This document shows, in pieces, positions 57,439 through 64,000 of a stretch of DNA of 64,000 bases. The stretch lies in the NCBI GenBank assembly GCA_964570625.1, contig CAZMYW010000027.1, forward strand, positions 310,001 to 374,000. The letters run 5' to 3'. The position numbers were made by a program, and so were the translations under genes. Each line of letters opens with the position of its first letter. Positions within the stretch are counted from its first letter, which is position 1. This DNA comes from JBFLXB01 sp964570625 (GTDB taxonomy: Bacteria > Nitrospirota > Nitrospiria > 2-01-FULL-66-17). The notes beneath the pieces are model-generated. The model had not been told where the DNA came from and did not search any database. It saw only the letters and a list, made by a program, of their open reading frames with translations.

Positions 57439-59208
57439 TCATCCACCATCATTCCCTCGATCTCCACCCGTTCCAAGATCACGCACTTCCATCACCTCGC
57501 CGCCGAAAATCGTCAACGCATCTTTCACCACCGGGTTAGTCATGGCCTCGGCGACCGCGGATTGGCGCGCCGTGGGACCCTGACCACTCGGCGCTGCGCT
57601 CGAGGAGGACGGACCGGTGCCCGGTTCAGCGGCCGCGCGACGACCGGCCCCTCGCTCCGCCGGCGCGCTTGCGGTCCGCCGGATCCGGAACGTCACGTCG
57701 CGGCCCGCTACTTCCCGCAGCACTCGCGCGACGTAGGCCTGGTTGTCAGCCCGCGACGCCAGGTCAGCAGCCCAAGCGTCTTGTTGCGTGTATTCCACCG
57801 TGAATTCGTCCCGCTCTCCGGCGACCGGACGACCACTGCGAAGGTACGATTCCAGATTGGGTTTTTCATCGGCAACCCGCTGCATGATCAGGCGCCAGAG
57901 ATGCTCCGAGTCCGGCACCGGTCCGCTGATCGGTTCAACCACCGCCTGTTCGACGACCTTCGGTGCGGGCTCAGTCATCTTCTGTTTCGGCAACGGCGCG
58001 GCGGCCGCTGGTTCCACCTTAGTCGGCTGGGGCGCCCGGGGCAACGGGGGGGACGAACTGATCCCCGAGCCAAGCGTCTCGACGCGCGCGATGAGCCGTT
58101 CGATGGGTTCCAGCGCCACCACTCGAGTGGCCTTCACCAACGCCATCTCCAGGGTGAAGGGTGGATACATCGCAAAGCGAATGTCCTCTTGGGCCTGCGA
58201 AAAGACACTGAACAGCCTGACCAGATCATCCAACGCGAACGCCGCCGCGGCAACGCGCACCTCCTCAACTTCTTCTTGCGGCAGATCCAGCGTCTCGGCC
58301 GCCTTGCCCCCCAGCGTCAGGACAGTCAAATGGCGAACGTATTCCACCAGCTCCGCGCAGAGCAACTTCACATCGTGGCCGTGGTCGAACAACGCGCGCG
58401 CGGCGGTCAACGCCCCGGCCGCGTCCTTGTCGCAGATCGCGCGCGTCAACGCCGAAAACCCCTGGCGGTCCACCACGCCGAGCACCGCCACTACGTCGGC
58501 TTCGCGCACCGTGGCGCCGCTCGCCGCCACCACCTGGTCCACCACGCTCAGCGCGTCGCGCACGCTGCCCTCGGAGACCTTGGCAATTAACGAGAGCGCG
58601 CGACTTTCCAAATCCAGCCCCTCCGCGGCCCCGATCTTGGCGAGTTGCGCCATCATGTCCAACCGCCCCACCCGTTTGAAATGGAAATGCTGGCAGCGCG
58701 ACAGGATCGTGGGCAAAATCTTATGAGACTCGGTCGTGGCGAAGATGAAGAGCAAATGCGGCGGCGGCTCCTCCAACGTCTTGAGCAACGCGTTGAACGC
58801 GGCGTTGGACAACATATGCACTTCGTCGATGATGTAGACCTTATACCGTCCCTGGAACGGAACGTATTTGACCTGCTCTCGCAACTCGCGCACGTCGTCC
58901 ACGCCGGTATTGGACGCGCCGTCGATCTCGAGCACGTCCACCGATGTACCGCCCGCGATGTCCCGGCACGACGGACATTGCCCGCACGGAGTGGGCGTGG
59001 GCTGCTCAGCGGCGGAACAGTTGATCGCTTTGGCGAGGATTCTGGCCGTGGTGGTCTTGCCCACGCCGCGCGGCCCCGAGAACAGATAGGCTTGCGCCAA
59101 GCGGTTCGACGTAATGGCGTTCATCAGCGTGCGGGTGACGTGTTCCTGCCCCACGACTTCGTCGAAGCCTTGCGGCCGCCACTTGCGCGAGAGAATTTGG
59201 TAGGTCAT
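57439..59208 (-). CDS. dnaX: DNA polymerase III subunits tau/gamma
   Basis: 589 residues from the ATG at 59208. ATPase signatures are GPRGVGKTTTARILA, a zinc module CGQCPSC..., DEVHMLSNAAFNALLKTLEEPP and TTESHKILPTILSRCQ. The C terminus is a proline/alanine-rich linker and a tau-like domain. It loads the sliding clamp. No slippery A-run for gamma frameshifting was noticed. The start lies 9 bases from a repeat, so upstream in-frame sequence is repeat-derived and not part of the gene. Confidence 0.97.
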   Translation of the reverse strand: MTYQILSRKWRPQGFDEVVGQEHVTRTLMNAITSNRLAQAYLFSGPRGVGKTTTARILAKAINCSAAEQPTPTPCGQCPSCRDIAGGTSVDVLEIDGASNTGVDDVRELREQVKYVPFQGRYKVYIIDEVHMLSNAAFNALLKTLEEPPPHLLFIFATTESHKILPTILSRCQHFHFKRVGRLDMMAQLAKIGAAEGLDLESRALSLIAKVSEGSVRDALSVVDQVVAASGATVREADVVAVLGVVDRQGFSALTRAICDKDAAGALTAARALFDHGHDVKLLCAELVEYVRHLTVLTLGGKAAETLDLPQEEVEEVRVAAAAFALDDLVRLFSVFSQAQEDIRFAMYPPFTLEMALVKATRVVALEPIERLIARVETLGSGISSSPPLPRAPQPTKVEPAAAAPLPKQKMTEPAPKVVEQAVVEPISGPVPDSEHLWRLIMQRVADEKPNLESYLRSGRPVAGERDEFTVEYTQQDAWAADLASRADNQAYVARVLREVAGRDVTFRIRRTASAPAERGAGRRAAAEPGTGPSSSSAAPSGQGPTARQSAVAEAMTNPVVKDALTIFGGEVMEVRDLGTGGDRGNDGG

Positions 59209-59217
59209 GGGTCTAAC

Positions 59218-59320
59218 AGGTTGCTGAAAAAGTCCATCCGCTGCGGCCTTGCGACCAACCTCCAACAATAGAAATGCTGGAAGTCCCCGAAGGGGGCGGC
59301 TGGAGCTTTTTGAGCAACCT
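59218..59320. repeat. palindromic repeat, A/B hybrid
   Basis: Its ends are type A (AGGTTGCTGAAAAAGTCC ... GGAGCTTTTTGAGCAACCT) but its interior is type B (ATGCTGGAAGTCCCCGAAGG) and the common core is missing. Hence the two types recombine or share an origin. It lies just upstream of dnaX. Confidence 0.85.
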
Positions 59321-59412
59321 GCAAGTCTTTTGGGAGTTTTTCCGCACCTTGCTAGCACAGCGCGACAGGGCCGGACGGGCTGAACCGCGTCCGGCCGCCG
59401 TCGCGGTCAGAG

Positions 59413-59521
59413 AAAGAAGACCAGGCTGGTCTGCGGCACCCAGGAGGATCTCCTTACCGTTGCTTCCTTCCGGACCTGGCGGGGTTCGAAGTCTCCTGTC
59501 GCACAGGGCCCGGTCTTCTTT
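59413..59521 (-). ncRNA. ffs: signal recognition particle RNA (4.5S type)
   Basis: The conserved SRP apical domain is unmistakable on the minus strand: CCAGGTCCGGAAGGAAGCAA around the GGAAGCA tetraloop region and symmetric/asymmetric loops. A terminal stem AAAGAAGACC pairs with GGTCTTCTTT. At about 109 bases it is the short bacterial form without the Alu domain. It binds Ffh to target membrane proteins. It is often next to dnaX, as here. Confidence 0.95.
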
Positions 59522-59576
59522 TGCCGAGAGTAATCGAAGCGACATCACGCCGTTGTACAGAACATGCAACACTCAG

Positions 59577-59667
59577 CGGAGAGAGGGGGATTTGAACCCC
59601 CGAGGAGACTTTCGCCCCCTACACGATTTCCAATCGTGCTCCTTCAGCCGGACTCGGACATCTCTCC
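59577..59667 (-). tRNA. tRNA-Ser (anticodon GGA)
   Basis: 91 bases with the long variable arm of serine tRNAs, acceptor GGAGAGA/TCTCTCC with discriminator G, anticodon loop TTGGAAA (GGA) and T arm GGTTCAAATCC. CCA is not encoded. Reads UCC/UCU. Confidence 0.95.
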
Positions 59668-59782
59668 CTACCGAGCGTGCTCACTGCTATCCGCAACAGC
59701 TTCCCTGCACAAAACGTCAACTGATCTGGCAGCCTCGGTCCTGGACTGCGGGCCTACGTTGCCCTCCGCAAGCGCGGTTGGG

Positions 59783-59871
59783 CGGAGAGAGAGGGATTTG
59801 AACCCCCGGTGGAGTTACCCCCACATCTGATTTCGAGTCAGACGCCTTCAACCGGACTCGGCCATCTCTCC
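59783..59871 (-). tRNA. tRNA-Ser (anticodon CGA)
   Basis: 89 bases, same acceptor as the neighbouring tRNA-Ser, anticodon loop CTCGAAA (CGA), long variable arm. Reads UCG. Its first 34 bases are also the last codons of tadA on the same strand. Confidence 0.95.
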
Positions 59872-60356
59872 GAACCCCGCGAAGCGGCCCGCTTTCCCGC
59901 AAAAAACTCGCTGAGGACCCGCCCACACGGCCCCGCCATCACGCCGCCGACGATGTCGGGGCGGTGGTTGAACCGTCCTGGTTCGAACAAATTCACGACC
60001 GACCCGCACGCGCCGGCCTTAGGATCAGCCGCACCGTACACGACTCGATCGATTCGCGCCAGGATCATCGCCCCCGCGCACATCGGGCACGGTTCCAAAG
60101 TCACATAGATCGTGGCACCGGACAGTCGCCACCGGCCGAGGGTGGTTGCCGCATCGCGGATCGCGATCAACTCCGCATGGGCGGTGGGATCGTCATCATG
60201 CTCGCGCCGGTTACCGGCGCGGGCCACGACCTCCCCGCCGACCACCACCACGGCGCCGACCGGCGCTTCGTCCTCCCGCGCCGCGGCCGCAGCTTCTTCC
60301 AGTGCGAGCCCCATCCACTGCTCGTCCACCCGCACGGTATTCATCTCCACGTTCAT
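59838..60356 (-). CDS. tadA: tRNA-specific adenosine deaminase
   Basis: 172 residues from the ATG at 60356 (60344 is an alternative). The zinc site HAE (TAHAELIAIRDAA) and PCPMCAGAMILARI is intact, with catalytic Glu. It deaminates A34 of tRNA-Arg(ACG) to inosine and is essential in most bacteria. The last 12 codons lie within tRNA-Ser(CGA), so the tail GSERWPSPVEGV is tRNA-derived; an overlap with the tRNA would force processing to destroy the mRNA end. Confidence 0.95.
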   Translation of the reverse strand: MNVEMNTVRVDEQWMGLALEEAAAAAREDEAPVGAVVVVGGEVVARAGNRREHDDDPTAHAELIAIRDAATTLGRWRLSGATIYVTLEPCPMCAGAMILARIDRVVYGAADPKAGACGSVVNLFEPGRFNHRPDIVGGVMAGPCGRVLSEFFAGKRAASRGSERWPSPVEGV

Positions 60357-60433
60357 CGCAACCGGCTTCGTAGAACACGGCATTCTAGACAGCCACCTGG
60401 GCAAAGTCAAGAAATCGACGGTATTTCAGACGT

Positions 60434-60462
60434 TTGACGCCCCTACTCCGCATTCGTATACT
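60434..60462 (+). promoter_or_regulatory. promoter of the MFS gene, apparently giving a leaderless mRNA
   Basis: TTGACG (60434-60439), 17-base spacer, TATACT (60457-60462). Transcription should begin near 60468-60472, essentially at the ATG at 60472. There is no purine-rich ribosome site upstream. Confidence 0.65.
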
Positions 60463-60471
60463 CGCCTCCTC

Positions 60472-61650
60472 ATGAGCGAAACCCGCCGCTCTCTATTCTC
60501 ATTACCGCGAACCGTGGTGATGCTCGGCGTCGTCAGTTTGTTGACCGACGTGAGCAGCGAAATGATCTACCCGTTGCTGCCCCTGTTCCTGGTGACCACG
60601 CTCGGCACCAGCGCCACGTTCATCGGATTGATCGAGGGGGTGGCCGAAAGCACAGCGAGTCTGCTCAAGTTCGCCTCGGGCTGGTGGTCGGACCGCTTGG
60701 GCCGCCGCAAGGCGATCGTAGTGGCGGGTTATACCTTGTCGGCCTGCGCGAGACCGTTGGTCGCTGTCGCCGGCGCGGGCTGGCACGTCTTGATGATCCG
60801 CTTCACCGACCGCGTAGGCAAAGGCGTGCGCACGGCACCGCGCGACGCGTTGCTGGCGGCCTCTACGCCGGCTGACTCATGGGGCAAAGCCTTCGGATTC
60901 CACCGCGCCATGGACCACACCGGCGCGATCATCGGTGCGCTCATCGCCTCGGCGTTGCTGGCCTGGGTGCTGACGGATTTGCGGGTCCTCTTCGCATTGG
61001 CCGCGATTCCCGGCATTCTCGCGGTCGTGGTCTTAGTGACGGCCGTGAAAGAACCGCCGCCAGCCGCCCGACCCGACGCCTCACCGATTCGACTCAGCCT
61101 CGCCCCGTTCTCGCCAAGATTCAAGGCAGTGCTGGGCGTGGTGACGCTGTTCACTCTGGGCAACTCCACCGATGCCTTCCTGCTGCTCAAGGCCAGCGCA
61201 ACCGGCATCACCACCGCCTCGATCCCCTTGCTCTGGATCGTTCTCCACCTGGGCAAAGCCGCCAGTTCAACCCCCGCCGGCGCGTTGTCCGATCGGATCG
61301 GCCGGCCGCCGCTCATCATCGCGGGATGGCTGCTGTTCGCGGCAGTCTATGTGGGTTTTGCGCTGGCGGATTCAGCGTGGCAGATCTGGGTGCTGTTCGC
61401 GATCTATGGAATCTTCTTCGGCCTGACCGAGGGCGTGGAGAAAGCCTACGTCGCGGACCTTGCGCCCGCCGAACACCGGGGAACCGCCTTCGGTCTGTAC
61501 CACGCCGCCGTGGGCCTGGCCGCCCTGCCCGCCAGCCTGATCATGGGGGTAGTGTGGGACCACTGGGGACCGCCCGCCGCGTTCACGCTCGGCGCCGGAC
61601 TCGCGCTCATGGCCTCGATCTTATTTGTAGCTGCGCTTCGCGCCCGGTAG
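60472..61650 (+). CDS. MFS transporter
   Basis: 392 residues with about twelve hydrophobic helices. The motif between helices 2 and 3 is GWWSDRLGRRKAIVVAGY, the canonical MFS loop (G-x3-D-R-x-G-R-R), and a second copy is ALSDRIGRPPLIIAG. The family may resemble a fosmidomycin-resistance/sugar-exporter type, but the substrate is unknown. The gap that follows (61651-61824) shows nothing recognisable. Confidence 0.92.
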   Translation: MSETRRSLFSLPRTVVMLGVVSLLTDVSSEMIYPLLPLFLVTTLGTSATFIGLIEGVAESTASLLKFASGWWSDRLGRRKAIVVAGYTLSACARPLVAVAGAGWHVLMIRFTDRVGKGVRTAPRDALLAASTPADSWGKAFGFHRAMDHTGAIIGALIASALLAWVLTDLRVLFALAAIPGILAVVVLVTAVKEPPPAARPDASPIRLSLAPFSPRFKAVLGVVTLFTLGNSTDAFLLLKASATGITTASIPLLWIVLHLGKAASSTPAGALSDRIGRPPLIIAGWLLFAAVYVGFALADSAWQIWVLFAIYGIFFGLTEGVEKAYVADLAPAEHRGTAFGLYHAAVGLAALPASLIMGVVWDHWGPPAAFTLGAGLALMASILFVAALRAR

Positions 61651-61824
61651 GCACACACTCTGAGACACCCTAGTCCAACTGGGCTCAAGCTCCCTGAAAT
61701 TGCACTCTGTGATCTTCCCCTGATTATTCCCCGTCGCGGATCAGATGGGCGGGGCTACGAAGGGAAGAATGAGCGTTCGGCGGTAAGCGTCGCCGTTCAG
61801 GGAATTATTGTTCGGGCGAAAAGA

Positions 61825-62295
61825 TTAACAGTAGGTTCGAATCGCCCCTTCATCGCCCCGTGCGACGGCGTCTTTGCATAGATAGTTCACTTTGCCTGTG
61901 CTGGGCGCAGACTCTACCTGCAAGCCACCGGATGAGGTGACACCAGCCCTTTCGAACCGAATCAGCCTATCCTCTAGGAAGATCAAATCATACCTGTAAA
62001 CGTCCGATGATAAGTAGAAAGAAGAGGCTGTGACCCAGTGATAGCGGTATGTGGCCCGTTTGCCGTGCTCCGTGAGTTCGGTGTTTAGTAGAGACGATTC
62101 CCATCTTCCTGTCTGGTTGTCACGCGATGCAAAGTGCTGATCGGTATCGCGTTTGGTTCCCCCCAAAGGCATCTGCTCTAACCAACGATCAACGTCTTCC
62201 TGGGTTGGCATTGAATAAGGTAGTAGAGTGCACCCGCCAAGCAGAGTCATGGCTAACAACAAGACGATGTCTCTCCTGACGCCAGGTAAGCGCAT
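61825..62295 (-). CDS. lipoprotein of unknown function
   Basis: 156 residues from the ATG at 62295. Lipobox LLGGC follows the helix IVLLLAMTL; the mature part is hydrophilic with several aromatic residues (YRYHWVTASSFYLSSDVYRY). No family is recognised. It follows the riboflavin-kinase-like gene by 46 bases, in the same direction. Confidence 0.65.
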   Translation of the reverse strand: MRLPGVRRDIVLLLAMTLLGGCTLLPYSMPTQEDVDRWLEQMPLGGTKRDTDQHFASRDNQTGRWESSLLNTELTEHGKRATYRYHWVTASSFYLSSDVYRYDLIFLEDRLIRFERAGVTSSGGLQVESAPSTGKVNYLCKDAVARGDEGAIRTYC

Positions 62296-62341
62296 GGCCC
62301 GAATGAACCCGCTTCCAGGGGGGACAACGTCATACGTAAAC

Positions 62342-62713
62342 TTATCGCATGAATTCAATCTCGACCTCGTTTTCGCTCCCAACTAGCATGGGTCGTAGTT
62401 CCTCGGCGCTCACGATCTCGAGTATGTGATCCCCATGGCCGCCACCGCCATCGGCTAGTCGGTACGGCCGGATACGGTATGCCTTGCGCCCCACGACAAG
62501 ACAGCGTTCGAACAGCAAGTCTTGGCCGGGCTCACCGATTTCCTCACCGCGAATACGAAAGTCTTCCCGACACTCTAGGGGCGAGCCAATGTCAACATTC
62601 AGCGTGCCGGGGTAGAGATGTTCCCCCGTCGCGCGCTCGAACACACGAGGGTACTTCTCCATCCGTGAGCGAAAGTCCCCCACCCCCTTCTTTATCCTGC
62701 CCCTGATTTTCAC
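62342..62713 (-). CDS. archaeal-type CTP-dependent riboflavin kinase-like protein (DUF120)
   Basis: 123 residues from the GTG at 62713, which follows AGGAGGACTT. VKIRGRIKKGVGDFRSRMEK, then LYPGTLNVDIGSPLE and HGDHILEIVSAEELRPML match the COG1339/DUF120 beta-barrel family, whose archaeal members transfer phosphate from CTP to riboflavin. The P-G-T-L-N nucleotide/flavin loop is intact, but the archaeal G-E-G-x-x-Y loop is replaced by GVGDFRSRM. Bacteria normally use RibF, so either this is a second enzyme or a relative with another substrate. A GGGGTCAGATATAG scar-like sequence lies directly upstream. Confidence 0.7.
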   Translation of the reverse strand: MKIRGRIKKGVGDFRSRMEKYPRVFERATGEHLYPGTLNVDIGSPLECREDFRIRGEEIGEPGQDLLFERCLVVGRKAYRIRPYRLADGGGGHGDHILEIVSAEELRPMLVGSENEVEIEFMR

Positions 62714-62818
62714 AAGTCCTCCTAGGGAAGCGGGGTCAGATATAGTCTGATTTTTTAACCCAGTCAATCGAGTGCGAGCAAGTCCCACCCTGGGGCCTAG
62801 GTAACACACTCCTGCTAG

Positions 62819-63127
62819 TTGGACCAGGCGCTCTGCTTGAAAACGCCGTACACCGTGCAGCCCGATGGCACCGTGGTCCATGAACGCCAGTGGTTCCAGT
62901 TGGATGAACCGCGGTATCCGAACCGTCGCGTGCTGGAAGAGCACCTGGATGGCAGCCGCCACCTCACCGTGGACAGCCGCCGCCTGCGGTATCACCCCTT
63001 GCCCGCCCGGCCCGCTCGCGCCGCCGCGCCCCGCCAGCCGCCCAAACGTCCCCGGGCGCCCTCGCCCCCGTCCGCGGATCATCCGTGGAAGGGGCGGCCT
63101 TTTCAGATGATGCGGCTCCAACCGTAA
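62819..63127 (+). pseudogene. C-terminal remnant of an integrase-type (ISNCY-like) transposase
   Basis: About 100 codons that resemble the end of DDE/integrase-type IS transposases (TVQPDGTVVHERQWFQLDEP then LEEHLDGSRHLTVDSRRLRY). The rest of the transposase is absent and no start codon with a ribosome site is found. It is followed by terminal direct repeats. It is therefore a decayed insertion sequence. Confidence 0.7.
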
Positions 63128-63128
63128 C

Positions 63129-63165
63129 CGGACATTTCTATGTTGGCAGAAAGCGGACATTTCTA
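63129..63165 (+). mobile_element. IS terminal repeats
   Basis: CGGACATTTCTA occurs twice (63129-63140 and 63154-63165), 25 bases apart, just after the transposase remnant, in the manner of an IS right end with repeated transposase-binding sites. The left end is not found in the window. Confidence 0.6.
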
Positions 63166-63194
63166 AAGTGGGTTGACACGCGTTTAAAAAATCC

Positions 63195-63224
63195 TTGACA
63201 TCCCGCTAGGGGTTCCAGTATGCT
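63195..63224 (+). promoter_or_regulatory. promoter of rpsU
   Basis: TTGACA (63195-63200), 18-base spacer, TATGCT (63219-63224), giving a leader of about 50 bases. It lies just beyond the IS end. Confidence 0.7.
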
Positions 63225-63281
63225 GCGCCGTTATCTTGACGGCGTTCGAGTAACCTCACGTCGGAGATGTGATTCAACGTC

Positions 63282-63476
63282 ATGAAAATCGTTGTCAGCG
63301 ATAATCAGGTCGACAAGGCCCTTCGGGTCCTCAAGAAGAAAATGATCAAAGAGGGCCTGCTGAAGGAAATGAAGAAGCGCGAGTATTACGAGAAGCCGAG
63401 CGTGAAACGCAAACGCAAGGAAAAGGAATCGCGCAAACGTCTCCGCAAGCTCCAGACCAAGAAAACCACCCCTTAG
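63282..63476 (+). CDS. rpsU: 30S ribosomal protein S21
   Basis: 64 residues, full family length. MKIVVSDNQVDKALRVLKKK, then REYYEKPSVKRKRKEKESRK is diagnostic. S21 participates in initiation. It stands alone here, far from dnaG-rpoD with which it is often linked. Confidence 0.97.
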   Translation: MKIVVSDNQVDKALRVLKKKMIKEGLLKEMKKREYYEKPSVKRKRKEKESRKRLRKLQTKKTTP

Positions 63477-63506
63477 CAGGGCGCTCAAAAACTTGTAAGA
63501 CCCGCA

Positions 63507-63624
63507 GGTTGCTCAAAAAGCTCCAGCCGCAAGGCCGCAGTGAGGAGGAGACCGGAGCGTACTGGATCGTACGTGAGGATTTCCGACGAGCGAGAACGCA
63601 GCGGATGAGCTTTTTCAGCAACCT
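63507..63624. repeat. palindromic repeat, type A
   Basis: 118 bases with ends AGGTTGCTCAAAAAG and CTTTTTCAGCAACCT and the core (GCGTACTGGATCGTACGTGA). Its right end supplies the ATG and the first codons of the gene that follows. Confidence 0.9.
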
Positions 63625-64000
63625 GAGAGCCGCCGTACTGCTCGGGGTGCTGATCCTGGGCAATCCCGGATCACTGTTCGCCACCTCGTTTTCCCCCTAT
63701 CCTGATTCAACATCCGTCGTGACCGATGCGATGATCGACATTCACCTGCGTACGCTGCAGATCCAATTCTTTCGGGACCAAGGGACTCAACTCATGGATG
63801 GCACACCGATCGGCTCCGGGACACCCACCGGCTCCAGCGGGACGTTGCTGCGCCGCGCCGAGGTGTCTGCTTCAGGCCGCGTCGCGCCGATGGTCCGTTA
63901 TCTCGTGGTCGCGGATCTGGCGGCTGAATCGTCGCCCGTGATTCGTGACGCGCTGGTTGACCTCGGCACCGTTACCCAATTCACCCTGCGCGTCGGGCAG
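63605..64000 (+). CDS. porin-like protein, N-terminal fragment
   Basis: At least 132 residues, running off the right edge. MSFFSNLRAAVLLGVLILGN is a signal peptide (cleavage near LFA-TSF); the start codon and first six codons lie inside the repeat. Further on VIRDALVDLGTVTQFTLRVGQ resembles strands and the GQF motif of phosphate-selective (OprO/P-type) porins. A later GTG (about 63641) would leave a shortened signal peptide. There is no ribosome site by the ATG, so the start remains open. Confidence 0.6.
   Translation, partial: MSFFSNLRAAVLLGVLILGNPGSLFATSFSPYPDSTSVVTDAMIDIHLRTLQIQFFRDQGTQLMDGTPIGSGTPTGSSGTLLRRAEVSASGRVAPMVRYLVVADLAAESSPVIRDALVDLGTVTQFTLRVGQ

Noticed and set aside
57439..59358. 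Longer DnaX start upstream of 59208
   Set aside because: The extra 50 codons derive from the hybrid repeat; homology starts at MTYQILSRKWRP.
62819..63127. A complete small gene of 102 codons
   Set aside because: It matches only the C-terminal end of an integrase-type transposase and is followed by IS-like terminal repeats, so it is treated as a remnant.
32340..63624. CRISPR array
   Set aside because: The repeated elements are 100-180 bases, dispersed, palindromic and without uniform spacers; no cas gene is present.

Overview
The window is a GC-rich, densely packed chromosomal segment of a Gram-negative bacterium, most likely a Nitrospira-like member of the Nitrospirota. This placement is inferred. 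It rests on a 2-oxoacid:ferredoxin oxidoreductase split into alpha, beta, gamma and delta polypeptides plus a possible fifth subunit (as in reductive-TCA autotrophs), on many outer-membrane barrel proteins, and on a dispersed repeat family ending in G(C/T)TGCT-AAAAAG that I associate with Nitrospira chromosomes. No 16S rRNA is present to confirm it.

Layout. 0-3.8 kb: a porin with a partial ApbE-like gene, then an iron island (Com-like zinc ribbon, bfr, bfd, fur). This island has two near-identical Fur-type boxes, each just downstream of a strong promoter; one of them drives an apparently noncoding transcript. 3.8-7.6 kb: a GAF-GAF-ANTAR regulator, a lipoprotein metalloprotease and a COG1579 zinc-ribbon protein. 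7.6-11.9 kb: yqeY-dnaG-rpoD with a CAT-anticodon tRNA immediately behind rpoD. 12-21.4 kb: one long leftward operon, rpmE-prfA-prmC-murA-hisG-hisD-hisB-hisH-hisA-hisF-hisIE-HIT, with many stop/start overlaps. 21.5-26.1 kb: two BNR/YCF48-like propeller lipoproteins, a small barrel and an SmbP-like periplasmic protein. 26.1-32.3 kb: corA, glnD, PilZ and zinc-ribbon proteins, and a membrane-anchored cytochrome c.

32.3-39.9 kb is accessory. It holds a papain-like/alpha-beta hydrolase fusion, a mannose-1-phosphate guanylyltransferase-like gene, a cyclic-di-GMP (GEMM-I) riboswitch in front of an orphan zinc-finger anti-sigma-like membrane protein, and an AT-rich island with an HNH-type protein and a DUF4468 lipoprotein. 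39.9-49.6 kb is DNA metabolism: polX, a DCC protein, an epimerase, then lexA-imuA-imuB-dnaE2 (the translesion mutasome) with a textbook SOS box. 49.6-56 kb: S1/P1 nuclease, universal stress protein, tRNA-Asn, mglA/mglB, and the ferredoxin oxidoreductase operon. 56-60.4 kb: recR, ybaB, dnaX, SRP RNA, two tRNA-Ser genes and tadA (its reading frame runs into a tRNA). 60.4-64 kb: an MFS transporter with an apparently leaderless promoter, a lipoprotein, an archaeal-type CTP-dependent riboflavin kinase homologue, an IS remnant, rpsU and the start of a porin-like gene whose start codon lies inside a repeat.

A theme across the right half is a two-subtype family of about 120-bp and 165-bp palindromic repeats. 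They share one core, and many copies sit within a few bases of stop codons. The most promising undescribed elements are the Fur-box noncoding transcript, the riboswitch/anti-sigma unit, the protease-hydrolase fusion and the repeat family as a 3'-end element.
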